A model generated the notes under the pieces. The model did no database searches. It saw nothing but the letters and a program-made list of their open reading frames with translations, and was not told the origin of the DNA. From Micromonospora sp. WMMA1947 (GTDB lineage: Bacteria > Actinomycetota > Actinomycetes > Mycobacteriales > Micromonosporaceae), in the NCBI RefSeq assembly GCF_027497355.1, contig NZ_CP114909.1:992001-1056000 (forward strand): a stretch of 64,000 nt of DNA. The letters run 5' to 3'. This document shows, piece after piece, positions 26,918-35,171 of this stretch (position 1 is its first letter; every line of letters starts with the position of its first letter). The position numbers were made by a program, and so were the translations under genes.

Positions 26918-28060
26918 TCAGCCCAGGGCCTGCTCCAGATCGGCGAGCAGGTCGTCGACCGTCTCGATGCCGACAGACAGTCGCACGAGATCGCCGGGAA
27001 CTTCAAGCGGCGAGCCCGCAGCGCTCGCGTGTGTCATCCGGCCCGGGTGCTCGATCAGGGACTCCACGCCGCCCAGCGACTCGGCGAGCACGAACAACCG
27101 CGCCCGGTTGCAGATCTGGACCGCGTGCTCCTCGCCGCCCGCCGCGCGGAACGAGATCATGCCGCCGAACCGGCGCATCTGCTTGGCGGCCACCTCGTGG
27201 CCGGGGTGCGACGGCAGGCCCGGGTAGATGACCTGGGCGACCTTGGCGTGTCCGTCCAGGTAGGCCGCGATCCGCTCGGCGTTGTCGCAGTGCCGGTCCA
27301 TCCGTACCCCGAGGGTCTTGATGCCGCGCAGGGTGAGCCAGGCGTCGAACGGGCCGTTGACCGCGCCCATCGCGTTCTGGTGGTAGCGCAGCTCCTCGCC
27401 GAGCGCCCGGTCCGCCGCGACCAGCGCGCCGCCGACCACGTCGGAGTGCCCGCCGACGTACTTGGTGGTGGAGTGGACCACGACGTCCGCGCCGAACGCG
27501 ATCGGCTGCTGGAGGTACGGCGAGGCGAACGTGTTGTCGACCACCAGCAGCGCCCCGGCGTCGTGCGCCACGGCGGCGAGCGCCGCGATGTCGGCGATGC
27601 CGAGCAGCGGGTTGGTCGGCGTCTCCACCCACACGATCCTGGTGGTGCCCGGGCGGATCGCCGCCCGCACGGCGTCCGGGTCGGAGACCTTCGCCGGGGT
27701 GTACGCCAGGCCCCAGCGCTCGGCCACCTTGGCGAACAGCCGGTACGTCCCGCCGTACGCGTCGTCCGGGATCACCACGTGGTCGCCCGGCTTGCAGACG
27801 GTCCGCAGCAGCGTGTCCTCGGCGGCCAGGCCGCTGGCGAAGGCGAGCGCCACCGGGCCGCCCTCCAGCGCGGCCAGGCACTCCTGGAGCGCGTCGCGGG
27901 TGGGGTTGCCGGAGCGGCTGTACTCGTAGCCCTCGCGGGGCGCGCCGACGGCGTCCTGGGCGTACGTGCTGGTCTGGTAGATCGGAGGGATCACCGCACC
28001 GGTGCGGGCCTCCGGGTCCTGACCGGCGTGGATGGCGAGTGTCTCGAAGCCGTGCCTCAT
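26918..28060 (-). CDS. metB: Cystathionine gamma-synthase (or gamma-lyase)
   Basis: PLP enzyme of the Cys/Met metabolism family (380 residues) joining cysteine to an activated homoserine ester to form cystathionine. MRHGFETLAIHAGQDPEARTGAVIPPIYQTSTY opens the protein; the PLP lysine lies in VHSTTKYVGGHSDVVGG near residue 200; SLGGVESLIEHPGRMTHAS near 330 is typical of the family. Synthase and lyase activities cannot be told apart by sequence with certainty; the position between greA and cystathionine beta-synthase matches metB of mycobacteria (Rv1079 from memory). The amidase gene follows at once. Divergent from the AbiEii pair. Confidence 0.92.
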   Translation of the reverse strand: MRHGFETLAIHAGQDPEARTGAVIPPIYQTSTYAQDAVGAPREGYEYSRSGNPTRDALQECLAALEGGPVALAFASGLAAEDTLLRTVCKPGDHVVIPDDAYGGTYRLFAKVAERWGLAYTPAKVSDPDAVRAAIRPGTTRIVWVETPTNPLLGIADIAALAAVAHDAGALLVVDNTFASPYLQQPIAFGADVVVHSTTKYVGGHSDVVGGALVAADRALGEELRYHQNAMGAVNGPFDAWLTLRGIKTLGVRMDRHCDNAERIAAYLDGHAKVAQVIYPGLPSHPGHEVAAKQMRRFGGMISFRAAGGEEHAVQICNRARLFVLAESLGGVESLIEHPGRMTHASAAGSPLEVPGDLVRLSVGIETVDDLLADLEQALG

Positions 28061-28155
28061 GCCGCAGACGTTAGTCCCCCGCCCGGTCCCGCTCCCGGCA
28101 ACCCGGCGCGAGTCACAACCGCGAAGGTGTCGGGGCGGTCGGCCATACTGGTCCG

Positions 28156-28485
28156 GTGAGTACGACCGGGGCGCTCCCCTCTCGCCTGCACGGCGTCGCC
28201 GACCGGATCCCGGCCTCGCTGGGTCTCCTGAGCGGCCCGCGGTCGGGGCGGGTCAGCTTGCCCGTGCGCCTCGCCTGGTCGGGCCCCGCCGACTACGACG
28301 TGGGTGACCCCGGTGAGCGGCTGACCCTCTACTGCCTCCTGCTGGACTGCGGCCAGCGGGACGACATCATCAGGTACGTCGACGCCGGGCTGCTCCGCCA
28401 GGACTGGCCACGTATCCGGCGCTTGACCGCACGCCGGGTGATCCGGCTCTGGGAGCGGCAACTGCCCGATCTCGTCGCCGGGTGA
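28156..28485 (+). CDS. Small protein paired with AbiEii-type nucleotidyltransferase (candidate antitoxin)
   Basis: A 109-residue protein, VSTTGALPSRLHGVADRIP at the start and a helical C-terminal half (LTLYCLLLDCGQRDDIIRYVDAGLLRQDW; RRVIRLWERQLPDLVAG). I do not recognise a defined domain; the C-terminal half resembles small proteins encoded just before predicted nucleotidyltransferases in actinobacteria. GTG 28156 is preceded by CATACT 6 nt upstream, suggesting a leaderless mRNA. Its stop codon overlaps the next gene's start (TGATG), so the two are made together. By analogy with abiEi/abiEii it may be the antitoxin, but no DNA-binding motif is obvious. Confidence 0.7.
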   Translation: MSTTGALPSRLHGVADRIPASLGLLSGPRSGRVSLPVRLAWSGPADYDVGDPGERLTLYCLLLDCGQRDDIIRYVDAGLLRQDWPRIRRLTARRVIRLWERQLPDLVAG

Positions 28486-29177
28486 TGGACGCGCTGCACC
28501 GTCGCCTGCTGGAGATCGGTTTCGCTGCTGGTGACGACCTGGGGTTGATGCTCGCCGGCGGCTATGCCATGTGCGCCCACGACCTGGTCGACCGACCCTC
28601 CCAGGACATCGACTTCGCCACGGCCGCCGCGCTGCCGCTCGACGCCGTGACGGATCGCCTCGCCGCCGCCTACGTCGCGGCCGGGTTCTCCGCTCGGATC
28701 ATCGAGTCGACGCCGCGCATGGCTCGCCTGCTGATCTCGGACGACACCTCCTCGTGCGAAGTCGACCTGCTCAAAGAGGCGCTCGCGCCGCCCGCCCGCA
28801 TGGCGCTGGGCCCGGTGCTGGCGTTCGAGGATGCGGTCGGGCTGAAGGTCCGGGCGCTGCACGACCGTGCCGCGCACCGGGACTACATCGACGTCCGCGC
28901 AGCCTCAGAGCGGCTCACCTGGTCGGAGCTGGAGCACCTCGGCGCCCGGCACACCGCCGGCTTCTCGTTGGACGAACTGGCCGACCGGCTGGGTGGTGTG
29001 ACGGAGCGGGACAGCCGGACATTCCGTTCGTACGGACTCACCGAGCAGCAGGTCGACGAGTTGCGCGGATGGGCGCTGCGATGGGAGGCGGACATCCGGG
29101 CTCGCCTCGCCAACGGCGAGACCGGCCCGACCGGCATCCCCGAAGACGACTGGGACGCCTACCTCGACCGCGCCTGA
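28485..29177 (+). CDS. AbiEii/AbiGii-type nucleotidyltransferase (putative toxin)
   Basis: A 230-residue DNA-polymerase-beta-like nucleotidyltransferase. LMLAGGYAMCAHDLVDRPSQDIDF at about residues 20-44 holds the GG-x-A and R-x-S-x-D-I-D-F motifs with the metal-binding Asp pair; SCEVDLLKEA near 90 gives the third Asp; GLKVRALHDRAAHRDYIDV near 122 matches the Lys-containing motif of AbiEii. AbiEii toxins transfer nucleotides to tRNA or other targets and can abort phage infection. ATG 28485 overlaps the previous stop codon; GTG 28482 is an in-frame alternative. A palindromic element follows 22 nt after the stop. Confidence 0.85.
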   Translation: MDALHRRLLEIGFAAGDDLGLMLAGGYAMCAHDLVDRPSQDIDFATAAALPLDAVTDRLAAAYVAAGFSARIIESTPRMARLLISDDTSSCEVDLLKEALAPPARMALGPVLAFEDAVGLKVRALHDRAAHRDYIDVRAASERLTWSELEHLGARHTAGFSLDELADRLGGVTERDSRTFRSYGLTEQQVDELRGWALRWEADIRARLANGETGPTGIPEDDWDAYLDRA

Positions 29178-29198
29178 CCAACGGCCGGCCTTCTCGTC

Positions 29199-29253
29199 GA
29201 TCATGAGGTTGACGGTGGTTGGGGTCCGATTTGTCGCAGCCAACCTCATGATC
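29199..29253. repeat. GATC-type palindromic element P2
   Basis: Perfect 13-bp arms GATCATGAGGTTG (29199-29211) / CAACCTCATGATC (29241-29253) around a 29-nt centre containing GTCCGATTTGTCG. The centre is nearly identical to that of element P3 at 44929-44983, so both are copies of one dispersed sequence and not chance hairpins. Confidence 0.85.
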
Positions 29254-29301
29254 AACGCTCGCCCGGAGGTGGGGTGGGCGGGCCGGGCCTAGGGTGGGCG
29301 G

Positions 29302-29715
29302 ATGAGCGGGTGCGTGTTCTGCGGGATCGTGGCGGGCGAGGTGCCGGCCTTCCGGGTGACCGACGAGCCGGACGGGGTCGCGTTCCTCGACACCCGGCCG
29401 GTGTTCAAGGGACACGTGCTGGTGGTGCCCCGCACCCATCTGGTCACCCTGTCCGACCTGCCGGCCGACGTGCTGCCCGGCTACTTCCGGCTGGTGCAGC
29501 GCATCGCCGTGGCCGTGGAGTCCGGTCTGGGCTCCGGCGGGACGTTCGTGGCGATGAACAACCGGGTGTCCCAGTCGGTTGCGCACCTGCACACCCACGT
29601 GGTGCCCCGGACCAAGGGCGACGGCCTGCGCGGCTTCTTCTGGCCGCGTACCCGGTACGCCGACGACGCCGAGGCGACGGAGTTCGCCGGGCGGATCTCG
29701 GCGGCGCTGGCCTGA
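29302..29715 (+). CDS. HIT family protein (nucleotide phosphoramidate hydrolase-like)
   Basis: A 137-residue histidine-triad protein. CVFCGIVAGEVPAF at residues 4-17 has the CxxC found in many bacterial HIT proteins; KGHVLVVPRTH near 43 and QSVAHLHTHVVPR near 91, with the HxHxH triad, form the active site that hydrolyses AMP-linked substrates. RGFFWPRTRYADD near the C-terminus is typical of actinobacterial members. ATG 29302 lies 6 nt after TAGGGT (29290-29295), fitting leaderless transcription. Physiological substrate unknown. Followed by msrA in the same direction after 76 nt. Confidence 0.93.
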   Translation: MSGCVFCGIVAGEVPAFRVTDEPDGVAFLDTRPVFKGHVLVVPRTHLVTLSDLPADVLPGYFRLVQRIAVAVESGLGSGGTFVAMNNRVSQSVAHLHTHVVPRTKGDGLRGFFWPRTRYADDAEATEFAGRISAALA

Positions 29716-29791
29716 CACCGGCGTGGGCGGGTAAGGAACCGGGGGGCGACGCTGTTGCACACGCTGGGAAAGCCAAGAGAGGAGTCCCACC

Positions 29792-30451
<660 letters not shown>

Positions 30452-30473
30452 TCAGACGGAGCACTGCCCCACT

Positions 30474-30504
30474 CGGGCCCTCGTCCCTCAGGGACGAGGG
30501 CCCG
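30474..30504 (+). terminator. Strong hairpin terminator after msrA
   Basis: Perfect 14-bp stem CGGGCCCTCGTCCC (30474-30487) / GGGACGAGGGCCCG (30491-30504), 3-nt loop. It is also positioned to end the convergent toxin transcript (stop codon at 30517). Confidence 0.88.
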
Positions 30505-30516
30505 AACGCGCCACTG

Positions 30517-30870
30517 TCAATCGGTGGCTCGGGGATGGCCGGTTCCGGCGTGCTTGATCCAGCAGGTTCGGGTCTGGTCGTCGACCAGGTACCAGATGCG
30601 GCCGCCGGCGGTGACCTCGTACTGCCACTGCGACAGAGCCCTACCGTTGTGCACCGCGGTGGCGAGGGAGCCCTTGAGGGGGTGCTGGCGGCTGGTCGGC
30701 GGAGACGGGCACGGGTGCGCCTCGATCGCGTCGAACGCGCCGCGGGTGTTCGACGCAGCCTGCCGGCACAGCTCCTCCCAGCCCTTGGCCGCGTCATTGG
30801 TGGCGAAACGCAGGGTGTACCCACCGGGTCGGGGTGGCGGGGCAGCGCGGTCGCCGCGCTTCGCGCTCAC
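30517..30870 (-). CDS. RelE/ParE-like toxin of a type II toxin-antitoxin pair
   Basis: A 117-residue protein starting VSAKRGDRAAPPPRPGGYTLRF. The core has strand-helix-helix-strand order (YTLRFATNDAAKGWEELCRQA...HPLKGSLATAVHNGRALSQWQYEVTAGGRIWYLVDDQTRTCWIKHAGTGHP), fitting small RelE-fold ribosome-dependent endonucleases; the final GRIWYLVDD...WI...GTGHP strands are the most telling. Its GTG (30870) overlaps the stop codon of the upstream gene by 4 nt (GTGA), so antitoxin and toxin are coupled. A longer upstream opening would lie inside the antitoxin gene and is rejected. Activity is inferred from fold and pairing only. Confidence 0.8.
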   Translation of the reverse strand: MSAKRGDRAAPPPRPGGYTLRFATNDAAKGWEELCRQAASNTRGAFDAIEAHPCPSPPTSRQHPLKGSLATAVHNGRALSQWQYEVTAGGRIWYLVDDQTRTCWIKHAGTGHPRATD

Positions 30871-31334
30871 TCGCCGGTCGGGCGCGTGACCGGCCCGAAG
30901 TCGTCGGCGCTGGGCGCGGACAGGATCCGATGCAGGTCGGGATCGGCGTGCACCTCGGCGGTGTGCCGCCATTCCGCGAGCAGCTGGGACACCGCCGCGG
31001 TGCTGCCGACAGCGGCTGCGGCCTCGGCCGTGGCGATGAACTCATCGGTCATCTGCTCGGCGTCCCCCTGCGGGAGAAACCGCATCCAGGGCAGCACGGT
31101 CGGGAGCGTCTCCCGGACCAGGGCCGGCTCTCGCCGCGCCAGGCCGGCCAGCAGCCGCGCGGTCAGATCGACCACCGCCCCTTCGGCCTCAGCCCGTTCG
31201 GCGGACATCAGCACCAGGTCGGCGGCGTCCCGGCGACGCAGCCGCAGTGCCCGGGTACGGGCCAGTCGTTCCGCGGTTTCCGTGGGCTGGCGCAGCAACT
31301 CGGAGAACGGCACCGATTCCAAGGGCATCGACAT
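30867..31334 (-). CDS. Antitoxin with Phd/YefM-like N-terminus, extended C-terminus
   Basis: A 155-residue protein. VPFSELLRQPTETAERLARTRALRLRRRDAADLVLMSAERA at residues 8-48 has the shape of a Phd/YefM DNA-binding and dimerisation region; the rest is a helical domain (ALVRETLPTVLPWMRFLPQGDAEQMTDEFIATAEAAAA) that is much longer than in classic Phd (about 70-85 residues in all) and may bind the toxin. ATG 31334 sits 7 nt after TAGTAT on the minus strand (leaderless), and the palindrome at 31346-31358 overlaps this -10 box, so the pair is very likely autorepressed. Confidence 0.8.
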   Translation of the reverse strand: MSMPLESVPFSELLRQPTETAERLARTRALRLRRRDAADLVLMSAERAEAEGAVVDLTARLLAGLARREPALVRETLPTVLPWMRFLPQGDAEQMTDEFIATAEAAAAVGSTAAVSQLLAEWRHTAEVHADPDLHRILSAPSADDFGPVTRPTGE

Positions 31335-31345
31335 GACATCAATAC

Positions 31346-31358
31346 TACTTCAGAAGTA
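31346..31358. promoter_or_regulatory. Operator palindrome of the toxin-antitoxin operon
   Basis: TACTTCAGAAGTA is a perfect 6-1-6 inverted repeat. Its antitoxin-proximal end overlaps the TAGTAT -10 box on the minus strand, 12 nt upstream of the antitoxin ATG. Binding of the antitoxin here would block the promoter. Confidence 0.65.
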
Positions 31359-31539
31359 ACACGCTGCGGCATTCCTCACACCCACGCGGGTGCCGAATCC
31401 GGACATCTGGTGGAGTGCGGCAGGAACAGCAGGCGTGACAGGCACCCACCCTGCGTGACGGCGCATCGTAGCAAGCTGTCACACGTTCGTCATCGTCTCA
31501 ACAGGCGAACTGCAACATGCTCTGGCAGCATTGGCTCGT

Positions 31540-33330
31540 ATGTGCGGACTTGCGGGAGAGTTCCGCCGTGACGGTTCACGCGCCGATGTCTCGGCCGTGG
31601 AGCGGATGGCGGCCACGATGAGTGACCGAGGGCCCGACGACAGCGGCGTCTGGTCGCAGGGCCCGACAGCGCTGGGACACCGGCGCCTGAAGATCATCGA
31701 CCTGTCCGCGGCGAGCGGCCAACCCATCGTTGACGCCGCCGCCGGACTGACCGGCGTCTTCAACGGCTGCATCTACAACTACCGGGAACTGCGCGCCGAG
31801 CTGCAGGCCAAGGGCCACCGCTTCTTCTCGTCCGGGGACAGCGAAGTAGTGGTCAAGGCGTACGCCGAGTGGGGGCTCGACTTCGTCGACCACCTGATCG
31901 GCATGTTCGCGGTCGCGATCAGCGAGCGCGACACCGGCCGCCTGGTGCTGGCCCGGGACCGCCTCGGCATCAAGCCGCTCTACCTGGCCGAGAGCCCCGG
32001 CGTGGTGCGTTTCGCCTCCACCCTGCCGGCGCTGCTCGCCGGTGGCGGCATCGACACCACCATCGACCGGGTGGCGCTCGCCCACTACCTGAGCTTCCAC
32101 AGCATCGTGCCGCCGCCGCGCACCATCCTCGCCGGCGTCACCAAGCTGCCGCCGGCCACGGTCCGGGTGTACGAGGCGGACGGCTCCACCCACGAGCGGG
32201 TGTACTGGGACCCGACCTTCGGCCGTGCCGCCGAGCGGGCCGGCTGGTCCGAGCGGGACTGGCAGGACGCGCTGCTCGACTCGCTGACCACCGCCGTACG
32301 CCGCCGCATGGTGGCCGACGTCCCGGTGGGCGTGCTGCTCTCCGGCGGCCTCGACTCCAGCCTGGTCGTCGCGCTGCTGGCCGGCGAGGGGCAGGCCCGG
32401 TCCGGCCTGGCCACGTTCTCCATCGGCTTCGACGCGGTCGGCGGCCGGGAGGGCGACGAGTTCGTCTACTCCGACCTGGTGGCGAAGACGTTCGGCACCG
32501 ACCACCACCAGATCCGGGTGCCCACCGGTGACCTGCTGCCGCCGCTGGAGGCCGCCGTCGCGGCCATGAGCGAGCCCATGGTCAGCCACGACTGCGTCGC
32601 GTTCTGGCTGCTCAGCCAGGAGGTCGCGAAGCACGTCAAGGTGGTCCAGTCGGGCCAGGGCGCGGACGAGATCCTGGGCGGCTACCACTGGTACCCGCCG
32701 CTCGCGGGGGTGGACCGGGAGCAGGCGCTCGAGACGTACGCAAAGGCGTTCTTCGACCGCGACGCGGCCGGACTGGCCCGGGTGCTCAACCCGGCGTGGC
32801 TGGCCGACGGCGATCCGGCGCGGGAGTTCGTGGCCGCGCACCTGGGCCGCGCGGGCGCGCAGACCGCCGTCGACGCCGGCCTGCGGATCGACACCCAGGT
32901 CATGCTGACCGACGACCCGGTGAAGCGGGTCGACAACATGACCATGGCGCACGGGCTGGAGGCCCGGGTGCCGTTCCTCGACCACGAGTTCGTCGAGCTG
33001 GCCGCGAGCTGCCCGCCGGAGCTGAAGCTGGCCCAGGGCGGCAAGGGCGTGCTCAAGGAGATCGGTCGCCGGGTCCTGCCGCACGAGGTCATCGACCGCC
33101 CCAAGGGCTACTTCCCGGTGCCCGGCCTCACCCACCTGGAGGGCAAGCTCCTCGACCGGGTACGCGACGCGCTCACCGCCCCGGAGGCGCGCCGACGTGA
33201 CCTGTTCCGCGCCGACTACGTCGACGCGCTGCTCGCCGACCCGAATGCCGAACTGACCCCGTTGAACGGAAACAAGCTGTGGCAACTGGGACTCCTGGAA
33301 ATGTGGCTCCAGAGCCACGGAATCGACTGA
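31540..33330 (+). CDS. N-acetylglutaminylglutamine amidotransferase (asparagine-synthase-like, NAGGN cluster)
   Basis: A class II glutamine amidotransferase joined to an asparagine-synthetase-like ATP pyrophosphatase domain, 596 residues. ATG 31540 is selected so that Cys2 (MCGLAGEFRRDG) becomes the N-terminal nucleophile; a TTG 9 nt upstream would hide it. GVLLSGGLDSSLVVALLAGE near residue 266 is the PP-loop. AsnB alone would fit, but the next two genes are the NAGGN synthetase and the NAGGN-associated M42 peptidase, so this enzyme should amidate N-acetylglutaminylglutamine to the osmolyte NAGGN. It heads a three-gene operon, divergent from the toxin-antitoxin pair with a 205-bp promoter region between. 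Confidence 0.88.
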   Translation: MCGLAGEFRRDGSRADVSAVERMAATMSDRGPDDSGVWSQGPTALGHRRLKIIDLSAASGQPIVDAAAGLTGVFNGCIYNYRELRAELQAKGHRFFSSGDSEVVVKAYAEWGLDFVDHLIGMFAVAISERDTGRLVLARDRLGIKPLYLAESPGVVRFASTLPALLAGGGIDTTIDRVALAHYLSFHSIVPPPRTILAGVTKLPPATVRVYEADGSTHERVYWDPTFGRAAERAGWSERDWQDALLDSLTTAVRRRMVADVPVGVLLSGGLDSSLVVALLAGEGQARSGLATFSIGFDAVGGREGDEFVYSDLVAKTFGTDHHQIRVPTGDLLPPLEAAVAAMSEPMVSHDCVAFWLLSQEVAKHVKVVQSGQGADEILGGYHWYPPLAGVDREQALETYAKAFFDRDAAGLARVLNPAWLADGDPAREFVAAHLGRAGAQTAVDAGLRIDTQVMLTDDPVKRVDNMTMAHGLEARVPFLDHEFVELAASCPPELKLAQGGKGVLKEIGRRVLPHEVIDRPKGYFPVPGLTHLEGKLLDRVRDALTAPEARRRDLFRADYVDALLADPNAELTPLNGNKLWQLGLLEMWLQSHGID

Positions 33331-33332
33331 CC

Positions 33333-35171
33333 GTGACCGACACCCTCGCCACCGGAACGGCGCGTACCGACCGGGAACGGGTGCTGGGCCGGCGCCGGGA
33401 ACGCACCGGCCCGGGCGGTGACCCGATCGCACCGGGTACGCCGGAGCCGCGGCAGCCGGAGACCGCGTCCACCGACGCCTCGGGCGTGGTGCTGGACTGC
33501 GGCTGGGGCCGGCTCGTGTTCGGGCAGACGTTCGACGACCAGGTGCACGTCGCAGACGTGCTGCGCTCCGAGGCGGTCGGCGCCCGGGACATCTGCATCT
33601 ACCTGCGCGATCCGCACGTGCTGGTGTCCCGGCTGCCGGACGAGCTGTTCATCGACCCGTCGCTGACGTACCGGCTGCCGCTGGGCGCGAAGCGGCCCGC
33701 CGCCACCGAGGGCGGTGACGTGCCCGGGCTGACCGTCCGGCCGCTGCGCGACGCCGCCGACGCCGAGGCGGTGAACCGGATCTACGCGCGCAACGGCATG
33801 GTCACCGCCCCGGTCGAGGTGCTGGTGGACAACGCCGGCACGGACCGGTTCCTGCACCTGGTGGCCGAGGACGCCACCGGTGAGGTGGTCGGCACCATCA
33901 CCGGCGTGGACCACGTCGCGGTGTTCGGCGACCCGGAGAACGGCGCCAGCCTGTGGTGCCTGACGGTGGACTTCAACACCGCCCCGCCCGGCACCGGGCA
34001 GGCGCTGCTCACCGCGCTCGCCGACCGGCTCGACGGGCGTGGACGGGCGTTCGTGGACCTGTCCGTGCTGGCCGAGAACGCGGGCGCGATCCGGCTGTAC
34101 GAGCGCCTCGGCTTCCACCGCACCGGCACGCTCTGCGTGAAGCGGAAGAACCCGATCAACGAGCGCCTGTTCCTGCCCGCCATGCCCGAGGGGTACGACG
34201 AGCTGAACCCGTACGCGAAGATCGTCGCGGACGAGGCGATGCGCCGCGGCATCCGGGTCGAGGTGACCGACCCGAACTGGGGTGAGCTGAAGCTGACCAC
34301 CGGCGGCCGGACCATCCACACCCGCGAGTCGCTGTCGGAGCTGACCTCGGCGGTGGCGATGAGCCGCTGCGACGACAAGCGGGTGACCCGGCGCATCCTC
34401 ACCGAGGCGGGGCTGTCGGTGCCGCGCGGCCGCACGGCCACCGGCGAGCCCGACGACGTCGCGTTCCTGAACGACGTGGGCCCGGTGGTGGTCAAGCCGG
34501 CGCGGGGCGAGCAGGGCAACGGCATCACCGTCGGCGTGCGTACGCCGGAGGCCCTGACCGCGGCCGTCGAGCTGGCCCGCCGGTTCTGCCCGGACGTGCT
34601 GATCGAGGAACTGCGCGCGGGCGAGGACCTGCGGGTCGTGGTGATCGACCACGAGGTGGTCGCCGCCGCGGTCCGCCGCCCGGCGCAGATCACCGGCGAC
34701 GGGGTGCACGACATCACCGAGCTGATCGAGCGGCAGAGCCGCCGCCGGGCCGCCGCCACCGGCGGTGAGTCCCGCATCCCGGTCGACGACATGACCCGCG
34801 AGGTGGTGGCGGAGGCCGGGTACCGGATGCACGACGTGCTCCCGGAGGGCGAGGTGCTCGCGGTCCGCCGGACGGCCAACCTGCACACCGGCGGCACGAT
34901 CCACGACGTGACCGCCGAGCTGCACCCGGCGATCGCCGAGGCGTGCGTCACCGCGAGCCGGGCGCTGGACATCCCGGTCACCGGGCTGGACCTGCTGGTT
35001 CCCGCCCCGGACCAGCCGGAACACGTGTTCATCGAGGCGAACGAGCGGCCCGGACTGGCCAACCACGAGCCGCAGCCCACCGCCGAGCGTTTCGTCGACC
35101 TGCTCTTCCCGGGTACCCGGGCACCGCAGCGACTCTGGTCGCCGGCCGGTGCGGCAAGCTCTGGGGCATGA
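33333..35171 (+). CDS. ngg: N-acetylglutaminylglutamine synthetase (GNAT-ATP-grasp fusion)
   Basis: A 612-residue two-domain enzyme. Residues about 125-275 are a GNAT acetyltransferase (LTVRPLRDAADAEAVNRIYARNGM; SVLAENAGAIRLYERLGFHRTGT), and residues 290-590 an ATP-grasp ligase (MSRCDDKRVTRRILTEAGL; GPVVVKPARGEQGNGITVGV; VTGLDLLVPAPDQPEHVFIEANERPGL). Acetylation of glutamine and ligation to a second glutamine gives N-acetylglutaminylglutamine; this fusion is the defining NAGGN enzyme known from Sinorhizobium and Pseudomonas. GTG 33333 starts 2 nt after the amidotransferase stop codon. The N-terminal 45 residues are Arg/Pro-rich with no homology I recognise. Confidence 0.9.
   Translation: MTDTLATGTARTDRERVLGRRRERTGPGGDPIAPGTPEPRQPETASTDASGVVLDCGWGRLVFGQTFDDQVHVADVLRSEAVGARDICIYLRDPHVLVSRLPDELFIDPSLTYRLPLGAKRPAATEGGDVPGLTVRPLRDAADAEAVNRIYARNGMVTAPVEVLVDNAGTDRFLHLVAEDATGEVVGTITGVDHVAVFGDPENGASLWCLTVDFNTAPPGTGQALLTALADRLDGRGRAFVDLSVLAENAGAIRLYERLGFHRTGTLCVKRKNPINERLFLPAMPEGYDELNPYAKIVADEAMRRGIRVEVTDPNWGELKLTTGGRTIHTRESLSELTSAVAMSRCDDKRVTRRILTEAGLSVPRGRTATGEPDDVAFLNDVGPVVVKPARGEQGNGITVGVRTPEALTAAVELARRFCPDVLIEELRAGEDLRVVVIDHEVVAAAVRRPAQITGDGVHDITELIERQSRRRAAATGGESRIPVDDMTREVVAEAGYRMHDVLPEGEVLAVRRTANLHTGGTIHDVTAELHPAIAEACVTASRALDIPVTGLDLLVPAPDQPEHVFIEANERPGLANHEPQPTAERFVDLLFPGTRAPQRLWSPAGAASSGA

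Noticed and set aside
31531..31539. TTG start for the asparagine-synthase-like protein
   Set aside because: It would place three residues before the catalytic Cys, which must be residue 2 for maturation of class II amidotransferases.
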